This document shows positions 1-7,975 of a stretch of DNA of 30,032 bases, one piece after another; positions within the stretch are counted from its first letter, which is position 1, and each line of letters begins with the position of its first letter. The position numbers and the translations under genes are program-made. The notes under the pieces were generated by a model. That model did not search any database. It was given only the letters and a program-made list of their open reading frames with translations, and had not been told where the DNA came from. This stretch comes from Porphyromonadaceae bacterium UBA7141 (GTDB taxonomy: Bacteria > Bacteroidota > Bacteroidia > Bacteroidales > Muribaculaceae), in assembly GCA_002491945.1 (NCBI GenBank), contig DKWX01000009.1, positions 5,777-35,808 of the forward strand, written 5' to 3'.

Positions 1-125
1 GCTTGTCGCTGAGTCGAATATGTTAATATCCTCCTTCACTCCGCACCGGAATCGACTAAAAGACGAGCCCGCATATTGTATAAATTAAATTTGAACACTT
101 ACTTAAATTAAATTTGCACACTTGC
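1..125 (+). repeat. Palindromic dispersed repeat, copy A (right part)
   Basis: The window opens inside a copy of the repeat family. Positions 34-56 (CCTTCACTCCGCACCGGAATCG) nearly match the copy at 7024-7046. The conserved end GCATATTGTATAAATT then AAATTTGAACACTTACTTA lies at 71-105. A second, shorter tandem end (TTAAATTTGCACACTT) follows at about 108-123. Both ends contain TAAATTTG (86-93 and 109-116), matching the Bacteroidetes -7 promoter consensus TAnnTTTG. The left half lies outside the window, so the full palindrome is inferred from the other copies. Confidence 0.75.
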
Positions 126-160
126 TTTTAATATTTTTAACAATAATATGGTATGTAAAG

Positions 161-198
161 TTCACCCCCGCAGCGTATAAACGCGCCGCGAGGGTGAA
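161..198 (-). terminator. Imperfect hairpin downstream of glnN
   Basis: The arms TTCACCCCCGCAGCG (161-175) and CGCCGCGAGGGTGAA (184-198) pair over 15 bp with two mismatches around an 8-nt loop. The hairpin lies about 135 bp beyond the glnN stop. On the minus strand it is followed by CTTTACAT, only a weak T-tract, so it is a plausible rather than certain terminator. The rest of 126-332 shows nothing coding. Confidence 0.45.
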
Positions 199-332
199 TG
201 TATGGGAATTTAAGCATTAGGTTCTGCTCCGGATGTCGCCACGCGATGCCTCACCAGATGTGTAGGCCGACCGGCATATCTCCGGGTGCGCATACTTATG
301 CCGAATCGGCGGATGTGTATGTCACGGCAGAA

Positions 333-2519
333 TCAGCGAATGAATAGGAGTTCGCGGTATTTCGGCAGAGGCCAGATCTCATTGTCGACCATAAGCTCCA
401 GTTTATCTATGTGATAGCGTATATCCTCCATCAGAGGGAACACCTCGTCATGATAAGCGATGGCCTTGGTGCGCTCATCGGTGAGCCGGTTGGCCTTGCG
501 GCGGGCATCGACCATCAGCTCCACAGTGCTTTTGATGGTGGCCATATGGTCGGCCATCTGCTCGATTGAGTTCATATCCTGACGTGCGATCTTATCAGCC
601 TTGTCACCTTTGAAGAGCTGCTTGATTTTATACACATTGTCGAGCAGCAGGCTCTGATAACGAGTGGCGGCGGGAATTACATGATTGATGGCAAGATCTC
701 CGAGCACACGTGATTCAATCTGAATCTTCTTGGTGTACATCTCCCACTTCACTTCATTGCGGGCTTCAAGTTCCTTTTGAGTGAAGACGCCAGTGCGGGC
801 AAACATTTCCACAGTTTCCGGACGCTGGTAGGCATCGTACATGAGAGGAGCCGAAGTCTCCACGTCCAGACCGCGGCGCGCGGCCTCCTTCTTCCATTCC
901 TCACTGTAGCCGTTGCCATCGAAATGTATGGCACGAGACTCGCGCACCAGACGGCGTACCTCTCCCAGGATTGCGGCCTCGGGTTCCTTTCCGTCGGCCA
1001 CAGCCTTCTCCACGGCATCGGCGAAACTGTTGAGCTGGTCAGCCACGGCGGCGTTCAATCCAATCATTGCGGCGGCACAATTGGCGCTTGAGCCTACGGC
1101 TCTATATTCGAAGCGATTGCCTGTGAAAGCGAAGGGGCTTGTGCGGTTGCGGTCGGTATTATCGATTGAAAGCGTCGGAATCTGACTGATTTCAAGCGAC
1201 ATCTTTTCCTTCCCTTCGAGTACGATTTCATCAGTCGTCTCCTTCTCCAGTTCATCGAGGATGCGGCTGAGCTGCGAGCCGAGGAACATCGAGATAATGG
1301 CAGGAGGGGCTTCATTGGCACCGAGTCGGTGCTGGTTGGTAGCCGAGATTATAGTGGCCTTCATCAGACCATTATGCTTATGCACGGCTGCCATGACATT
1401 GGCCACGAAAGTGATGAACTGCAGATTCTGCGCCGGAGTCTTGCCCGGGGCGAACAGGAGCACTCCCTTGTCGGTGCCTAGACTCCAGTTATTGTGTTTG
1501 CCCGAGCCATTGATTCCCGCGAAAGGTTTCTCATGTAGCAGCACACGGAAATTGTGGCGGCGTGCCACCTCGTTCATCAGCGACATGAGGAGCAGGTTAT
1601 GGTCGTTGGCCAGATTGGTCTCCTCATAAATCGGGGCGAGCTCAAACTGGTTGGGGGCAACCTCGTTATGACGTGTCTTGGCAGGTATGCCGAGCTTGTG
1701 GCATTCAATCTCCAGATCAAGCATGAATGCCTCTACGCGGCTGGGGATGGCACCAAAATAGTGGTCTTCAAGCTGTTGGTTTTTTGCCGACTCATGGCCC
1801 ATCAGAGTGCGCCCTGTCATCACTAAATCGGGGCGGGCTGCATATAGAGCCTCATCGACGAGGAAATACTCCTGTTCCCATCCGAGATAACTGTTGACGT
1901 GTCTCACTTCCTTGTCGAAGAAGCGTGCCACACGCGTGGCCGCCTTATCGACGGCATTCAAAGCTTTCAGCAGCGGAGTCTTATAGTCGAGGCTTTCGCC
2001 GGTATAGGATATGAAGATAGTGGGAATACAGAGAGTGCCGTCAATGATGAAGGCCGGCGACGATATATCCCATGCAGAATAGCCACGGGCCTCAAAGGTA
2101 TTGCGGATACCGCCATTGGGGAATGAAGATGCGTCAGGCTCCTGCTGGACGAGCAGCTTGCCAGAAAATTCCTCGACCACACCACCTTTGCCATCGTGGT
2201 CGATAAAGGCGTCATGCTTCTCGGCTGTTCCATCGGTCAGCGGGTGAAACCAGTGTGTGTAGTGGCGAGCGCCGCAGTCGATAGCCCAGCGCTTCATCCC
2301 ATCGGCCACACTGTCGGCCAGCTTGCGCGACAGAGGCTTCTTGTTGTCGATTGCATCCACCAGAGCCGTATATGTGTCTTTAGGCAGATACTCGAACATC
2401 TTTTGGCGGTTGAAGACCATCTCACCGTAGTATTTTTCCACTCGTTCGGCTGGAATATTGACCTTCACCGGTTTGCGCGCGGAAGCCTCCTCCACGCTTT
2501 TGAATCTGAGATCAGACAT
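333..2519 (-). CDS. glnN: Glutamine synthetase type III
   Basis: This 728-residue protein makes glutamine from glutamate, ammonia and ATP in the cytoplasm, the main ammonia-assimilation step. Its length (about 700-730 is usual) and sequence fit the GSIII class of Bacteroidetes rather than the shorter GSI/GSII. Visible family segments are EQEYFLVDE in the first half, NEVAPNQFELAPIYEE, and the ATP/glutamate-binding stretch KPFAGINGSGKHNNWSL. A RxxNRTSPFAFTGNRFEYR segment follows. The ATG at 2519 gives a normal GSIII N-terminus. The gene starts 30 bp after the dapL stop on the same strand, so the two are probably co-transcribed. That order (dapF, dapL, glnN) is, from memory, common in Bacteroides. 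No truncation or frameshift is seen. Confidence 0.97.
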   Translation of the reverse strand: MSDLRFKSVEEASARKPVKVNIPAERVEKYYGEMVFNRQKMFEYLPKDTYTALVDAIDNKKPLSRKLADSVADGMKRWAIDCGARHYTHWFHPLTDGTAEKHDAFIDHDGKGGVVEEFSGKLLVQQEPDASSFPNGGIRNTFEARGYSAWDISSPAFIIDGTLCIPTIFISYTGESLDYKTPLLKALNAVDKAATRVARFFDKEVRHVNSYLGWEQEYFLVDEALYAARPDLVMTGRTLMGHESAKNQQLEDHYFGAIPSRVEAFMLDLEIECHKLGIPAKTRHNEVAPNQFELAPIYEETNLANDHNLLLMSLMNEVARRHNFRVLLHEKPFAGINGSGKHNNWSLGTDKGVLLFAPGKTPAQNLQFITFVANVMAAVHKHNGLMKATIISATNQHRLGANEAPPAIISMFLGSQLSRILDELEKETTDEIVLEGKEKMSLEISQIPTLSIDNTDRNRTSPFAFTGNRFEYRAVGSSANCAAAMIGLNAAVADQLNSFADAVEKAVADGKEPEAAILGEVRRLVRESRAIHFDGNGYSEEWKKEAARRGLDVETSAPLMYDAYQRPETVEMFARTGVFTQKELEARNEVKWEMYTKKIQIESRVLGDLAINHVIPAATRYQSLLLDNVYKIKQLFKGDKADKIARQDMNSIEQMADHMATIKSTVELMVDARRKANRLTDERTKAIAYHDEVFPLMEDIRYHIDKLELMVDNEIWPLPKYRELLFIR

Positions 2520-2549
2520 GGGATTTTGTTTTAGTTATAGTAGGGGATT

Positions 2550-3794
2550 TTAGAAAATATCATTTATATGTGACAGCCGGCTGCAGGCCTCGGATGTAAG
2601 TGCAGCCGTGTTGAATCCGGTCAGACGCAGCCATCCGTCGCCCTCCTTGCCGAATCCCACACCTGGAGTCGAACTGATTGCAGCTCGGTGCAGCAGACGG
2701 TCAAAGAGCTGCCATGAGTCCAGCTCGCTCTTCGGTCGGAACCATACATAAGGGGCATCCACGCCACCCACCACATCGGCACCGATACCGAGCAGCGCAG
2801 AGCGTAGCAGAGCGGCATTATCCATGTAGTATGCTACATTGCGTCTGATGGCCTCACGTCCCTCGGGTGTGTAAAGAGCCTCGGCCGCACGTTGCACCAC
2901 ATAGCCCACGCCATTGAACTTCGTGCACTGACGGCGGCACCATATTCTGTTGAGGGAAGCCTTCGTGCCATCGATGAATGTAAACTCAAGCGAGCGGGGG
3001 ACAACAGTATAGCCGCAGCGCACACCTGTGAAACCTGCAGTCTTCGAGAAACTGCGCACCTCGATAGCGCATTTATCTGCTCCTTCCGCTTCGTAAATTG
3101 AATGAGGTATGCCGGGAGTCGAGATGTAAGCCTCATAAGCAGAGTCGTAGATGATGAGCGACTTATTGGCGAGAGCGTAGTCTACCCATTTTTGAAGTTT
3201 GTCGAGCGAGAGTACAGTTCCGGTGGGATTGTTGGGATAGCACAGGTAGATGACATCAGCTGTCACGCCGCGATGCGGCAGTGGGGGAAGGAATGCTGAC
3301 TCCGGCCGGGCAGGAAGAAATGAAATGCCACTCCAACGGCCGTTCTCCGGGATTCCGCCACGTCCGGCAAGCACGTTAGAGTCGATATATACCGGATAAG
3401 CCGGAGTCACCACAGCAGGGCGTACACCCGAACCGAATATATCTCCGAGATTGGCCAAATCGGATTTTGCTCCGTCAGAGATGAAGATATCGTCTGCCGA
3501 AATACCTTTGATGCCACGACTCCGATAGTCGGTTTCGGCCACTGCCTCGCGTAGGAAATGGTAGCCTTGTTCCGGACCATAACCGTGGAATGAGGCGCTC
3601 TGTCCCATCTCTGCCGCTGCCCGGCTCATGGCCTCTACCACACATTCCGGCAACGGGAGTGACACATCTCCAATATCCATGCGTATTACTTTCGACTCCG
3701 GGTTAGCCTCCCGAAAATCTTTTATCTTGCGGGCCACATCCGAAAACAAATATGATTCCGGCAGGCGATTGAAATTCTGATTTGCTATAAACAT
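2550..3794 (-). CDS. dapL: LL-diaminopimelate aminotransferase
   Basis: This PLP enzyme converts tetrahydrodipicolinate directly to LL-diaminopimelate with glutamate as amino donor, bypassing the succinylase/acetylase steps to lysine and meso-DAP. The protein is 414 residues, the usual DapL length. It shows the fold-type I aminotransferase motifs CYPNNPTGTVL and YDSAYEAYI. The PLP-binding lysine is K251 in SFSKTAGFTGVRCG, and the conserved SFHGYGPEQGY is present near the N-terminus. dapF, the next enzyme of the pathway, lies upstream on the same strand but is separated by about 840 bp of repeat-rich DNA instead of a short spacer. A TAAATTTG box at 3837-3830 may give dapL its own promoter. The ATG at 3794 is the natural start. 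Confidence 0.96.
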   Translation of the reverse strand: MFIANQNFNRLPESYLFSDVARKIKDFREANPESKVIRMDIGDVSLPLPECVVEAMSRAAAEMGQSASFHGYGPEQGYHFLREAVAETDYRSRGIKGISADDIFISDGAKSDLANLGDIFGSGVRPAVVTPAYPVYIDSNVLAGRGGIPENGRWSGISFLPARPESAFLPPLPHRGVTADVIYLCYPNNPTGTVLSLDKLQKWVDYALANKSLIIYDSAYEAYISTPGIPHSIYEAEGADKCAIEVRSFSKTAGFTGVRCGYTVVPRSLEFTFIDGTKASLNRIWCRRQCTKFNGVGYVVQRAAEALYTPEGREAIRRNVAYYMDNAALLRSALLGIGADVVGGVDAPYVWFRPKSELDSWQLFDRLLHRAAISSTPGVGFGKEGDGWLRLTGFNTAALTSEACSRLSHINDIF

Positions 3795-3810
3795 CTTTTT
3801 TACCTTGTCA

Positions 3811-3838
3811 GATTGTATAAACAGGTGCTCAAATTTAA
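3811..3838. repeat. Scrambled fragment of dispersed repeat before dapL
   Basis: The plus strand reads CAGATTGTATAAA followed directly by CAGGTGCTCAAATTTAA. The first part matches the inner segment of the repeat end. The second is the outer segment (TTAAATTTGARCACYTR) in inverse orientation. This suggests a rearranged or internally deleted copy abutting the dapL leader. Confidence 0.5.
3830..3837 (-). promoter_or_regulatory. Candidate -7 box for dapL inside repeat sequence
   Basis: The minus strand reads TAAATTTG, a perfect match to the Bacteroidetes sigma-ABfr -7 consensus TAnnTTTG, placed about 36 nt before the dapL ATG. No clear TTTG -33 box is seen 19-21 nt upstream, so promoter activity is an inference. 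The box belongs to the conserved end of the dispersed repeat. Confidence 0.4.
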
Positions 3839-3865
3839 CCTATAGTGTGTGAAGGAATTCCTTTA

Positions 3866-4048
3866 TAAGTAAGTGTCGAATTTAAATGATGGTAAATTAT
3901 AAAAAATCTTTTATGCAATCTGCGGATTCCTTTCGCAGTTCCCGGCTTGCCACTCATTCGCACAGCTCGCTAAGCTGCTTCGTTCCGTACCGGAATCGTC
4001 TGAAAAACAAGCCCGCATACTGTATGAATTAAATTCGGACACTTACTT
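3866..4048. repeat. Palindromic dispersed repeat, copy B
   Basis: This unit of about 183 bp is bounded by inverted ends: TAAGTAAGTGTCGAATTTAA (3866-3885) and GAATTAAATTCGGACACTTACTT at the right. Inside these, GCAATCTGCGG (left) mirrors CCCGCATACTG (right). Further in, TTCGCAGTTCCCGG partly mirrors CCGGAATCGTCTG. The left arm carries an extra AT-rich stretch of about 25 nt (3886-3912). No open reading frame is plausible inside. Confidence 0.7.
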
Positions 4049-4088
4049 ACAATCTACGGCATATTGTATAAATTTAATTTGAACACTT
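4049..4088 (+). repeat. Mini copy of the dispersed repeat (B')
   Basis: Directly after copy B the sequence is ACAATCTACGG followed by CATATTGTATAAATTT and AATTTGAACACTT. This is a left inner segment joined to a right end with the central part missing, as expected from an internally deleted copy inserted next to, or derived from, copy B. Confidence 0.55.
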
Positions 4089-4409
4089 GAAAATTATGAA
4101 CTTTAATGCAGCATCCGTTGTAGTGACGCCGCTGTATGAAAGAAGGAGAGATGGGAGGGGAGAGATTGAACCTATAATAAATACCGCCACGGTGCAGCTC
4201 CGTTTATAATCCTTATCGAGCGGAATACACGTTGCGTGACGATGGAATTTTTCAAACTTATCAAAAAGGGATGGAATTTCCGTAATCACCGCATGAAGCC
4301 GATAGTCGGATTCCGCGTTGTCTTGACATCTGTCATTGTGCAGGCTACCATATGCCAGGTCATTGCATAGATGGGTGAAGACAGTCAATCGGCGTATGCC
4401 AAAAAATAT
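4089..4409. other. Non-coding spacer between repeat copies, no recognisable gene
   Basis: This stretch of about 320 bp separates two repeat copies in the dapF-dapL interval. A 140-codon minus-strand frame covers it (4074-4496), but both of its ends lie in repeat DNA. Its composition (many His, Cys, Ile and Tyr, no recognisable motif) argues against a real protein. GATGGAATTT occurs twice, near 4241 and 4270. Nothing else was recognised. Confidence 0.5.
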
Positions 4410-4624
4410 TAAGTGATTGAATTTAAGCGATATATAGAGTGAAATATAATCGTTTATACAATCTGTGGATTTTTCCGGCTTCGTCGTGTGATTCAAACTG
4501 ATATTCCGATATTGCCGTAATCAGCAGGAGGTCTTTGACATCCTGCGACTTCCAAATTTCCTTTAGTGCGCAGGGAAATCACCAAAATAAACTCGCAAAT
4601 TGTATAAATTAAATTTGAACACTT
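4410..4624. repeat. Palindromic dispersed repeat, copy C
   Basis: This unit of about 215 bp has a degenerate left end, TAAGTGATTGAATTTAAG (4410-4427), then TTTATACAATCTGTGG (4453-4468). Its right end is GCAAATTGTATAAATT then AAATTTGAACACTT (4595-4624). The right end stops 9 bp from the dapF stop codon and contains TAAATTTG (4610-4617). The centre differs from the other copies and includes a short GCAGGA...TCCTGC hairpin near 4525-4545. Confidence 0.6.
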
Positions 4625-4632
4625 TTATGCAA

Positions 4633-5535
4633 TCATGGATGAGGCGGATGCGAAAGTTCGCAGGGGGGGAAGTATTTTCCTTCGGCCACGGTGACTGCCG
4701 GACCGGTCATGCGTACAGAACCCTCCTTGTCGGGCCAGTCGATGCGCAGAACTCCGCCACGAAGGTGGATATTGACGGGACTTTCAAGCCGACCGCTCAT
4801 TATGCCGGCTACTGCAGTGGCGCAGGCGCCAGTGCCGCATGCCAGAGTCTCACCCGAACCGCGTTCCCATACTCTCATTTCCACATTATGCGTATCGATG
4901 ACGCGGGCGAATTCTATATTTGCCTTTTCAGGCCATGCATGGCTGCATTCGAAGCCCGGGCCAAGTCCAAGGACATCGGCATCTGAAATCTGCTCAGTGA
5001 AAATGATACCATGTGGGTTTCCCATGCTAACCGCGTAGGCCGGGAAATATCGTGCGCCGCTACGCAGCTCTACGATTGCGAGACCTTCAGGGGTGATGGC
5101 AGCGGGACGAGCGGGAATTAATTCCGGATCAAGCACCGGACGCCCCATGTCGACTGTAACTGACTCTACGCGGCTGTCGGTATTTATGTGAAGGTGCAGG
5201 GTCTTGATTCCGGCTAAGGTTTCGAGAGTGATTACAGTCTTGTCAGAGAGGTGATTGTCGTAGAGATATTTTGCGACACATCGGGAGGCGTTGCCGCACA
5301 TCTGGGCTTCGGAGCCATCGGCATTAAACATCCTCATACGGAAGTCGGCTACATCCGACGGAAGGATCACTACCATTCCGTCGCCCCCGACGCCAAAGTG
5401 GCGGTCGGCGATACTGATGGCCAAAGCAGTCATGTCGGCCGGTGGAATCTGTGAAATGCCGTTGATGTATACGTAGTCGTTTCCGGCTCCGTGCATTTTC
5501 GTAAACTCGATGTAGTCGCAATTCTTATTGTTCAT
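4633..5535 (-). CDS. dapF: Diaminopimelate epimerase
   Basis: DapF interconverts LL- and meso-diaminopimelate without a cofactor, using two cysteines as acid and base, and supplies meso-DAP for peptidoglycan and lysine. The 300-residue protein has FTKMHGAGNDYVYI at the N-terminus. The first catalytic cysteine is C80 in MCGNASRC and the second is C233 in ACGTGACAT, both intact. The GNPHG motif is also present. Length is slightly above the usual 270-285, with a short tail SHPPHP whose stop lies 9 bp from a dispersed repeat, so the tail may be a by-product of a nearby insertion. The start at 5535 leaves a long leader to the candidate promoter at 5716-5724. It is separated from its pathway partner dapL by 837 bp. 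Confidence 0.96.
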   Translation of the reverse strand: MNNKNCDYIEFTKMHGAGNDYVYINGISQIPPADMTALAISIADRHFGVGGDGMVVILPSDVADFRMRMFNADGSEAQMCGNASRCVAKYLYDNHLSDKTVITLETLAGIKTLHLHINTDSRVESVTVDMGRPVLDPELIPARPAAITPEGLAIVELRSGARYFPAYAVSMGNPHGIIFTEQISDADVLGLGPGFECSHAWPEKANIEFARVIDTHNVEMRVWERGSGETLACGTGACATAVAGIMSGRLESPVNIHLRGGVLRIDWPDKEGSVRMTGPAVTVAEGKYFPPCELSHPPHP

Positions 5536-5971
5536 CTCTCACAAAGATTTGCTGGTTGGGGTAAATAATCGGGACGCTTATCTTGCCACCGGCGCTAGCA
5601 CTCGGGCAGATATCTGCAGTTCCGGATTTATGAGCTTCAAAGGAATGGAAAATATGTTATCCTTAACAATATAACCGATTATGGTCGGAAATGTTTAGTT
5701 CCTCTTAAAACTGTTGCAAAGTTATAAAAAAATGTTGATAAATGGCGGTGAAATGGGGATTTTTTTGATTATATTTTGCTATGGCAATGCTATGTATTTG
5801 GCTGTCAGTATTTTAATTTGGTAAGCAAATGCCCGGTCCCGGACCCGATTCTACAAAAGAGTCAGGGCATGGGGGCGTAATTCCTTACTAAATCTGACCA
5901 GAATCCGTGTCTGCTTTGCTTTGACATTTTCTGACGAAGGGGGCTCGACGTCTGGAATGACGAGGTGCGGA
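5536..5971. other. Intergenic region between GSCFA gene and dapF
   Basis: This 436-bp gap has no convincing gene. It holds the candidate dapF promoter near 5716-5724 and an AT-rich block at 5720-5820. The leader between that promoter and the dapF ATG is about 175 nt. I did not recognise a known riboswitch fold by eye in it. Confidence 0.5.
5716..5724 (-). promoter_or_regulatory. Candidate -7 promoter box for dapF
   Basis: The minus strand reads TAACTTTGC, matching TAnnTTTG plus the frequent following C. It sits in an AT-rich block of the dapF upstream region. A TTTG -33 box at the usual distance is not evident, so support rests on the -7 box and position only. Confidence 0.45.
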
Positions 5972-6946
5972 TTATTGTCTGGGAGACAGAGCGTGGGGGT
6001 ATCGGTCGAGGAAGTGTGTGAGCCTGGTGTCGAGCTGAATACGACGTTCAGTCTCTCGTTGCATGGCATCCGGTCCGGCCTGCACGATAGGGCGGTGGCG
6101 TAATCCCGCATTAAGCGAATATCCCTCCTTCAGAAATGCCTCGCCTGAATCATCAATATACGATGCCTTTAATTTCTCCCAGATATAATCCACACCAAGA
6201 GCAGAAGGATGGGTTAAGTCATTGGCGTAGAAACGGTAGTCGCGCAGGTCATCGAGTAATAGCTCGTAGGCGGGGAAGTAGTGGCAGTTGGAACGGGATG
6301 CACATATCGCCTCTACGGCAAGAAGGAGTATGGCCTTTGAACGGGCGTTACCCTCAAAGCCATCCTTAAGATGCCGTACCGGACTGACCGTGAACAGAAT
6401 CTCCAGACCGGGCCAGCGTTCCGTCATCTCATCGATAAGTCGCAACCATTTTTCTGAGATTTCATCGACTGTCAGTCGCCTGCGGCTGAATAGCGAGGCC
6501 GACTGTTTATGGCAGTTTCCTACAATCAGACTGCTGTCAGACAAGGAATACACCCAGGCGGTGCCGAAGGTGACGCAGAGATGCCGTCCGCAACTGATGG
6601 CCGCAATGAAGTCGGTGGCAGATGTTTTGAAACGTCTGGCAAGCTCTGCGGCAGAATCAGCCGAGAATGACGAGTCAAGCATCCATGAATGCCATATCCC
6701 TTCAGCTTCGAACTCATGCAGATGGGTTGCCTTGTCGCAGCAGGAATCCGCCGACATGCGGATAATCTTACGTATCGATTCCGGATTATACAATGCTCCG
6801 AATGGATTGACGGCATTCCAAAGATGCTCGCGCATGCGGCTGGCAATGTTGGCGGCAAAACAAGAACCGATAAGGGCAATAGGGCGCGATGGATCGAGGC
6901 GCAGACATGAAGGATTGTCGGGGGTGAGTTCGGTACGGAATTTCAT
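5972..6946 (-). CDS. GSCFA-domain protein (putative SGNH-like hydrolase)
   Basis: The protein carries the name-giving motif IGSCFAANIASRM near its N-terminus and the NPFGALYNPESI segment typical of GSCFA-family proteins. The family is distantly related to GDSL/SGNH esterases, and its substrate is unknown. VSPVRHLKDGFEGNARSK and LTHPSALGVDYIWEK are further family-like stretches, the latter holding the expected C-terminal DxxHPS-type histidine. I chose the ATG at 6946 (MKFRTELTPDN), giving 324 residues. The frame stays open to 7009, but those 21 extra codons are read out of a dispersed repeat. Translation downstream to the stop is intact. It lies upstream of dapF with a 436-bp gap, so it is probably a separate transcription unit. 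Confidence 0.85.
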   Translation of the reverse strand: MKFRTELTPDNPSCLRLDPSRPIALIGSCFAANIASRMREHLWNAVNPFGALYNPESIRKIIRMSADSCCDKATHLHEFEAEGIWHSWMLDSSFSADSAAELARRFKTSATDFIAAISCGRHLCVTFGTAWVYSLSDSSLIVGNCHKQSASLFSRRRLTVDEISEKWLRLIDEMTERWPGLEILFTVSPVRHLKDGFEGNARSKAILLLAVEAICASRSNCHYFPAYELLLDDLRDYRFYANDLTHPSALGVDYIWEKLKASYIDDSGEAFLKEGYSLNAGLRHRPIVQAGPDAMQRETERRIQLDTRLTHFLDRYPHALSPRQ

Positions 6947-6947
6947 A

Positions 6948-7096
6948 TGTCGGAATTCTACAATCTGCGGCTTCTTTTTTGTCGCTTCCGGCCTGTAGTT
7001 CAGTCGCATAGTCAGCTATGCCCCTTCACTCCGCACCAGAATCGCTTGAAAAACAAGCCCGCATATTGTATCAATTAAATTTGAACACTTTACTTA
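6948..7096. repeat. Palindromic dispersed repeat, copy D
   Basis: This unit of about 149 bp has left arm TGTCGGAATTC then TACAATCTGCGG and CTTCTTTTTTGTCGCTTCCGG. The right arm mirrors it as CCGCACCAGAATCGCTTG, AAAAACAAGCCCGCATATTG and then AAATTTGAACACTT. The left end is clipped next to the GSCFA start codon. The right end holds TAAATTTG (7076-7083) pointing at the NUDIX gene. The arms extend well beyond the terminal repeat, so the whole unit could form a long imperfect hairpin. Confidence 0.7.
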
Positions 7097-7133
7097 TTAT
7101 ACGATTTATTACGCAGTATATTTGATAAATCGC

Positions 7134-7142
7134 TACATTTGC
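7134..7142 (+). promoter_or_regulatory. Candidate -7 promoter box for NUDIX gene
   Basis: TACATTTGC matches the Bacteroidetes -7 consensus TAnnTTTG and lies 55 nt before the ATG at 7197. A TTTG at 7121-7124 is too close to be the -33 box. A second -7-like box lies in repeat copy D at 7076-7083, so two candidate starts exist. Confidence 0.45.
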
Positions 7143-7196
7143 ATCATATTTCGGAGCATATTTTCCCTCCGTGGTAAACTATAAATAAGCGGCAAC

Positions 7197-7697
7197 ATGA
7201 AAACAGACAACAATAACGAGATTTTCCCCATAGTGGATGAGTTGGGGAGAGTGACCGGGTGTGCCACACGAGGCGAATGTCATGGCGGCAGTCGCCTGCT
7301 TCATCCGGTGGTGCATCTTCACGTCTATGATTCTAAGGGCCGGATCTATCTGCAACGCCGTCCGAAGTGGAAGGATATACAGCCTGGTAAATGGGATACG
7401 GCCGTAGGGGGTCATATCGATTATGGCGAGAGTGTGGAGGAAGCGCTGCGGCGCGAGGCAGTGGAGGAGCTGAATATATCCGGATTTGATGCGGAGTATC
7501 TGGCAAGCTATGTATTTGAATCGGACAGAGAGAGGGAATATATTAATGTGTTCCGCACCATCGTGCGTCCAGATGAAGTGGTCCCGTCTGATGAACTTGA
7601 CGGTGGGCGTTGGTGGAGTGCAGAAGAGATAGCCGCATCCGGTGACATGCTTACACCCAATCTCCGTCAGGAGCTGCAGAGGCTACGTCTGATTTAG
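7197..7697 (+). CDS. NUDIX hydrolase
   Basis: This 166-residue cytoplasmic hydrolase has a nearly complete Nudix box, GHIDYGESVEEALRREAVEE (G-x5-E-x7-REUxEE). It supplies the metal-binding glutamates for cleaving a nucleoside-diphosphate-linked substrate. The last glycine of the box is replaced (LNI), a common variation. The N-terminal segment FPIVDELGRVTGCATRGECH followed by LHPVVHLHVYDSKG resembles the isopentenyl-diphosphate-isomerase-like / YfcD-like NUDIX subgroup. The substrate cannot be named from sequence. It is the only plus-strand gene in this part of the window and stands alone. The ATG at 7197 follows an AT-rich leader. Confidence 0.92.
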   Translation: MKTDNNNEIFPIVDELGRVTGCATRGECHGGSRLLHPVVHLHVYDSKGRIYLQRRPKWKDIQPGKWDTAVGGHIDYGESVEEALRREAVEELNISGFDAEYLASYVFESDREREYINVFRTIVRPDEVVPSDELDGGRWWSAEEIAASGDMLTPNLRQELQRLRLI

Positions 7698-7832
7698 TTG
7701 TCGTAGACCAAAGTATCCCCGCACCGGAATATAGTGTCGACATTCCCGGATAAACAGGAAATGGGCTGAATTTTGGTGATGGGGTCGTCCAAGTGCTAAA
7801 AGTCAAACGATTCATAGAGCGGAATAAAAAGC

Positions 7833-7868
7833 TTCCGCCATGCGAGATTCTCATAACGCATGGCGGAA
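7833..7868 (-). terminator. Rho-independent terminator of the fructokinase transcript
   Basis: TTCCGCCATGCG (7833-7844) and CGCATGGCGGAA (7857-7868) form a perfect 12-bp stem with a 12-nt loop. On the minus strand the stem is followed by GCTTTTTATTCC, a good T-tract. It lies about 108 bp downstream of the fructokinase stop. It may also stop plus-strand transcripts from the NUDIX gene, less efficiently. Confidence 0.75.
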
Positions 7869-7975
7869 ATTATATGTAGAACTAAAGGAAAAGTAAAGGA
7901 ACAAGTCAGGCCCGATAGAGTCTCTACCTGTCATTTATAAGTAAGAGTCAGGCTTGCTCGATGTGTCATATATCA

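Noticed and set aside
232..255. Similarity of GATGTCGCCACGCGATGC to GGACGCCACGCGAGGC near 25182
   Set aside because: Only about 12 bases are shared, with no wider similarity. Chance is likely at this GC content.
777..1629. Several plus-strand open frames opposite glnN
   Set aside because: They are antisense shadows of a conserved gene, with no start context, domain or independent signal.
4074..4496. 140-codon minus-strand frame in the dapF-dapL interval
   Set aside because: Both ends fall in dispersed repeats, composition is unlike the neighbouring proteins and no motif is recognisable. It is probably a chance open frame.
6947..7009. N-terminal extension of the GSCFA protein (21 codons)
   Set aside because: The extension is encoded by the arm of repeat copy D. 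The family N-terminus begins at the ATG at 6946.
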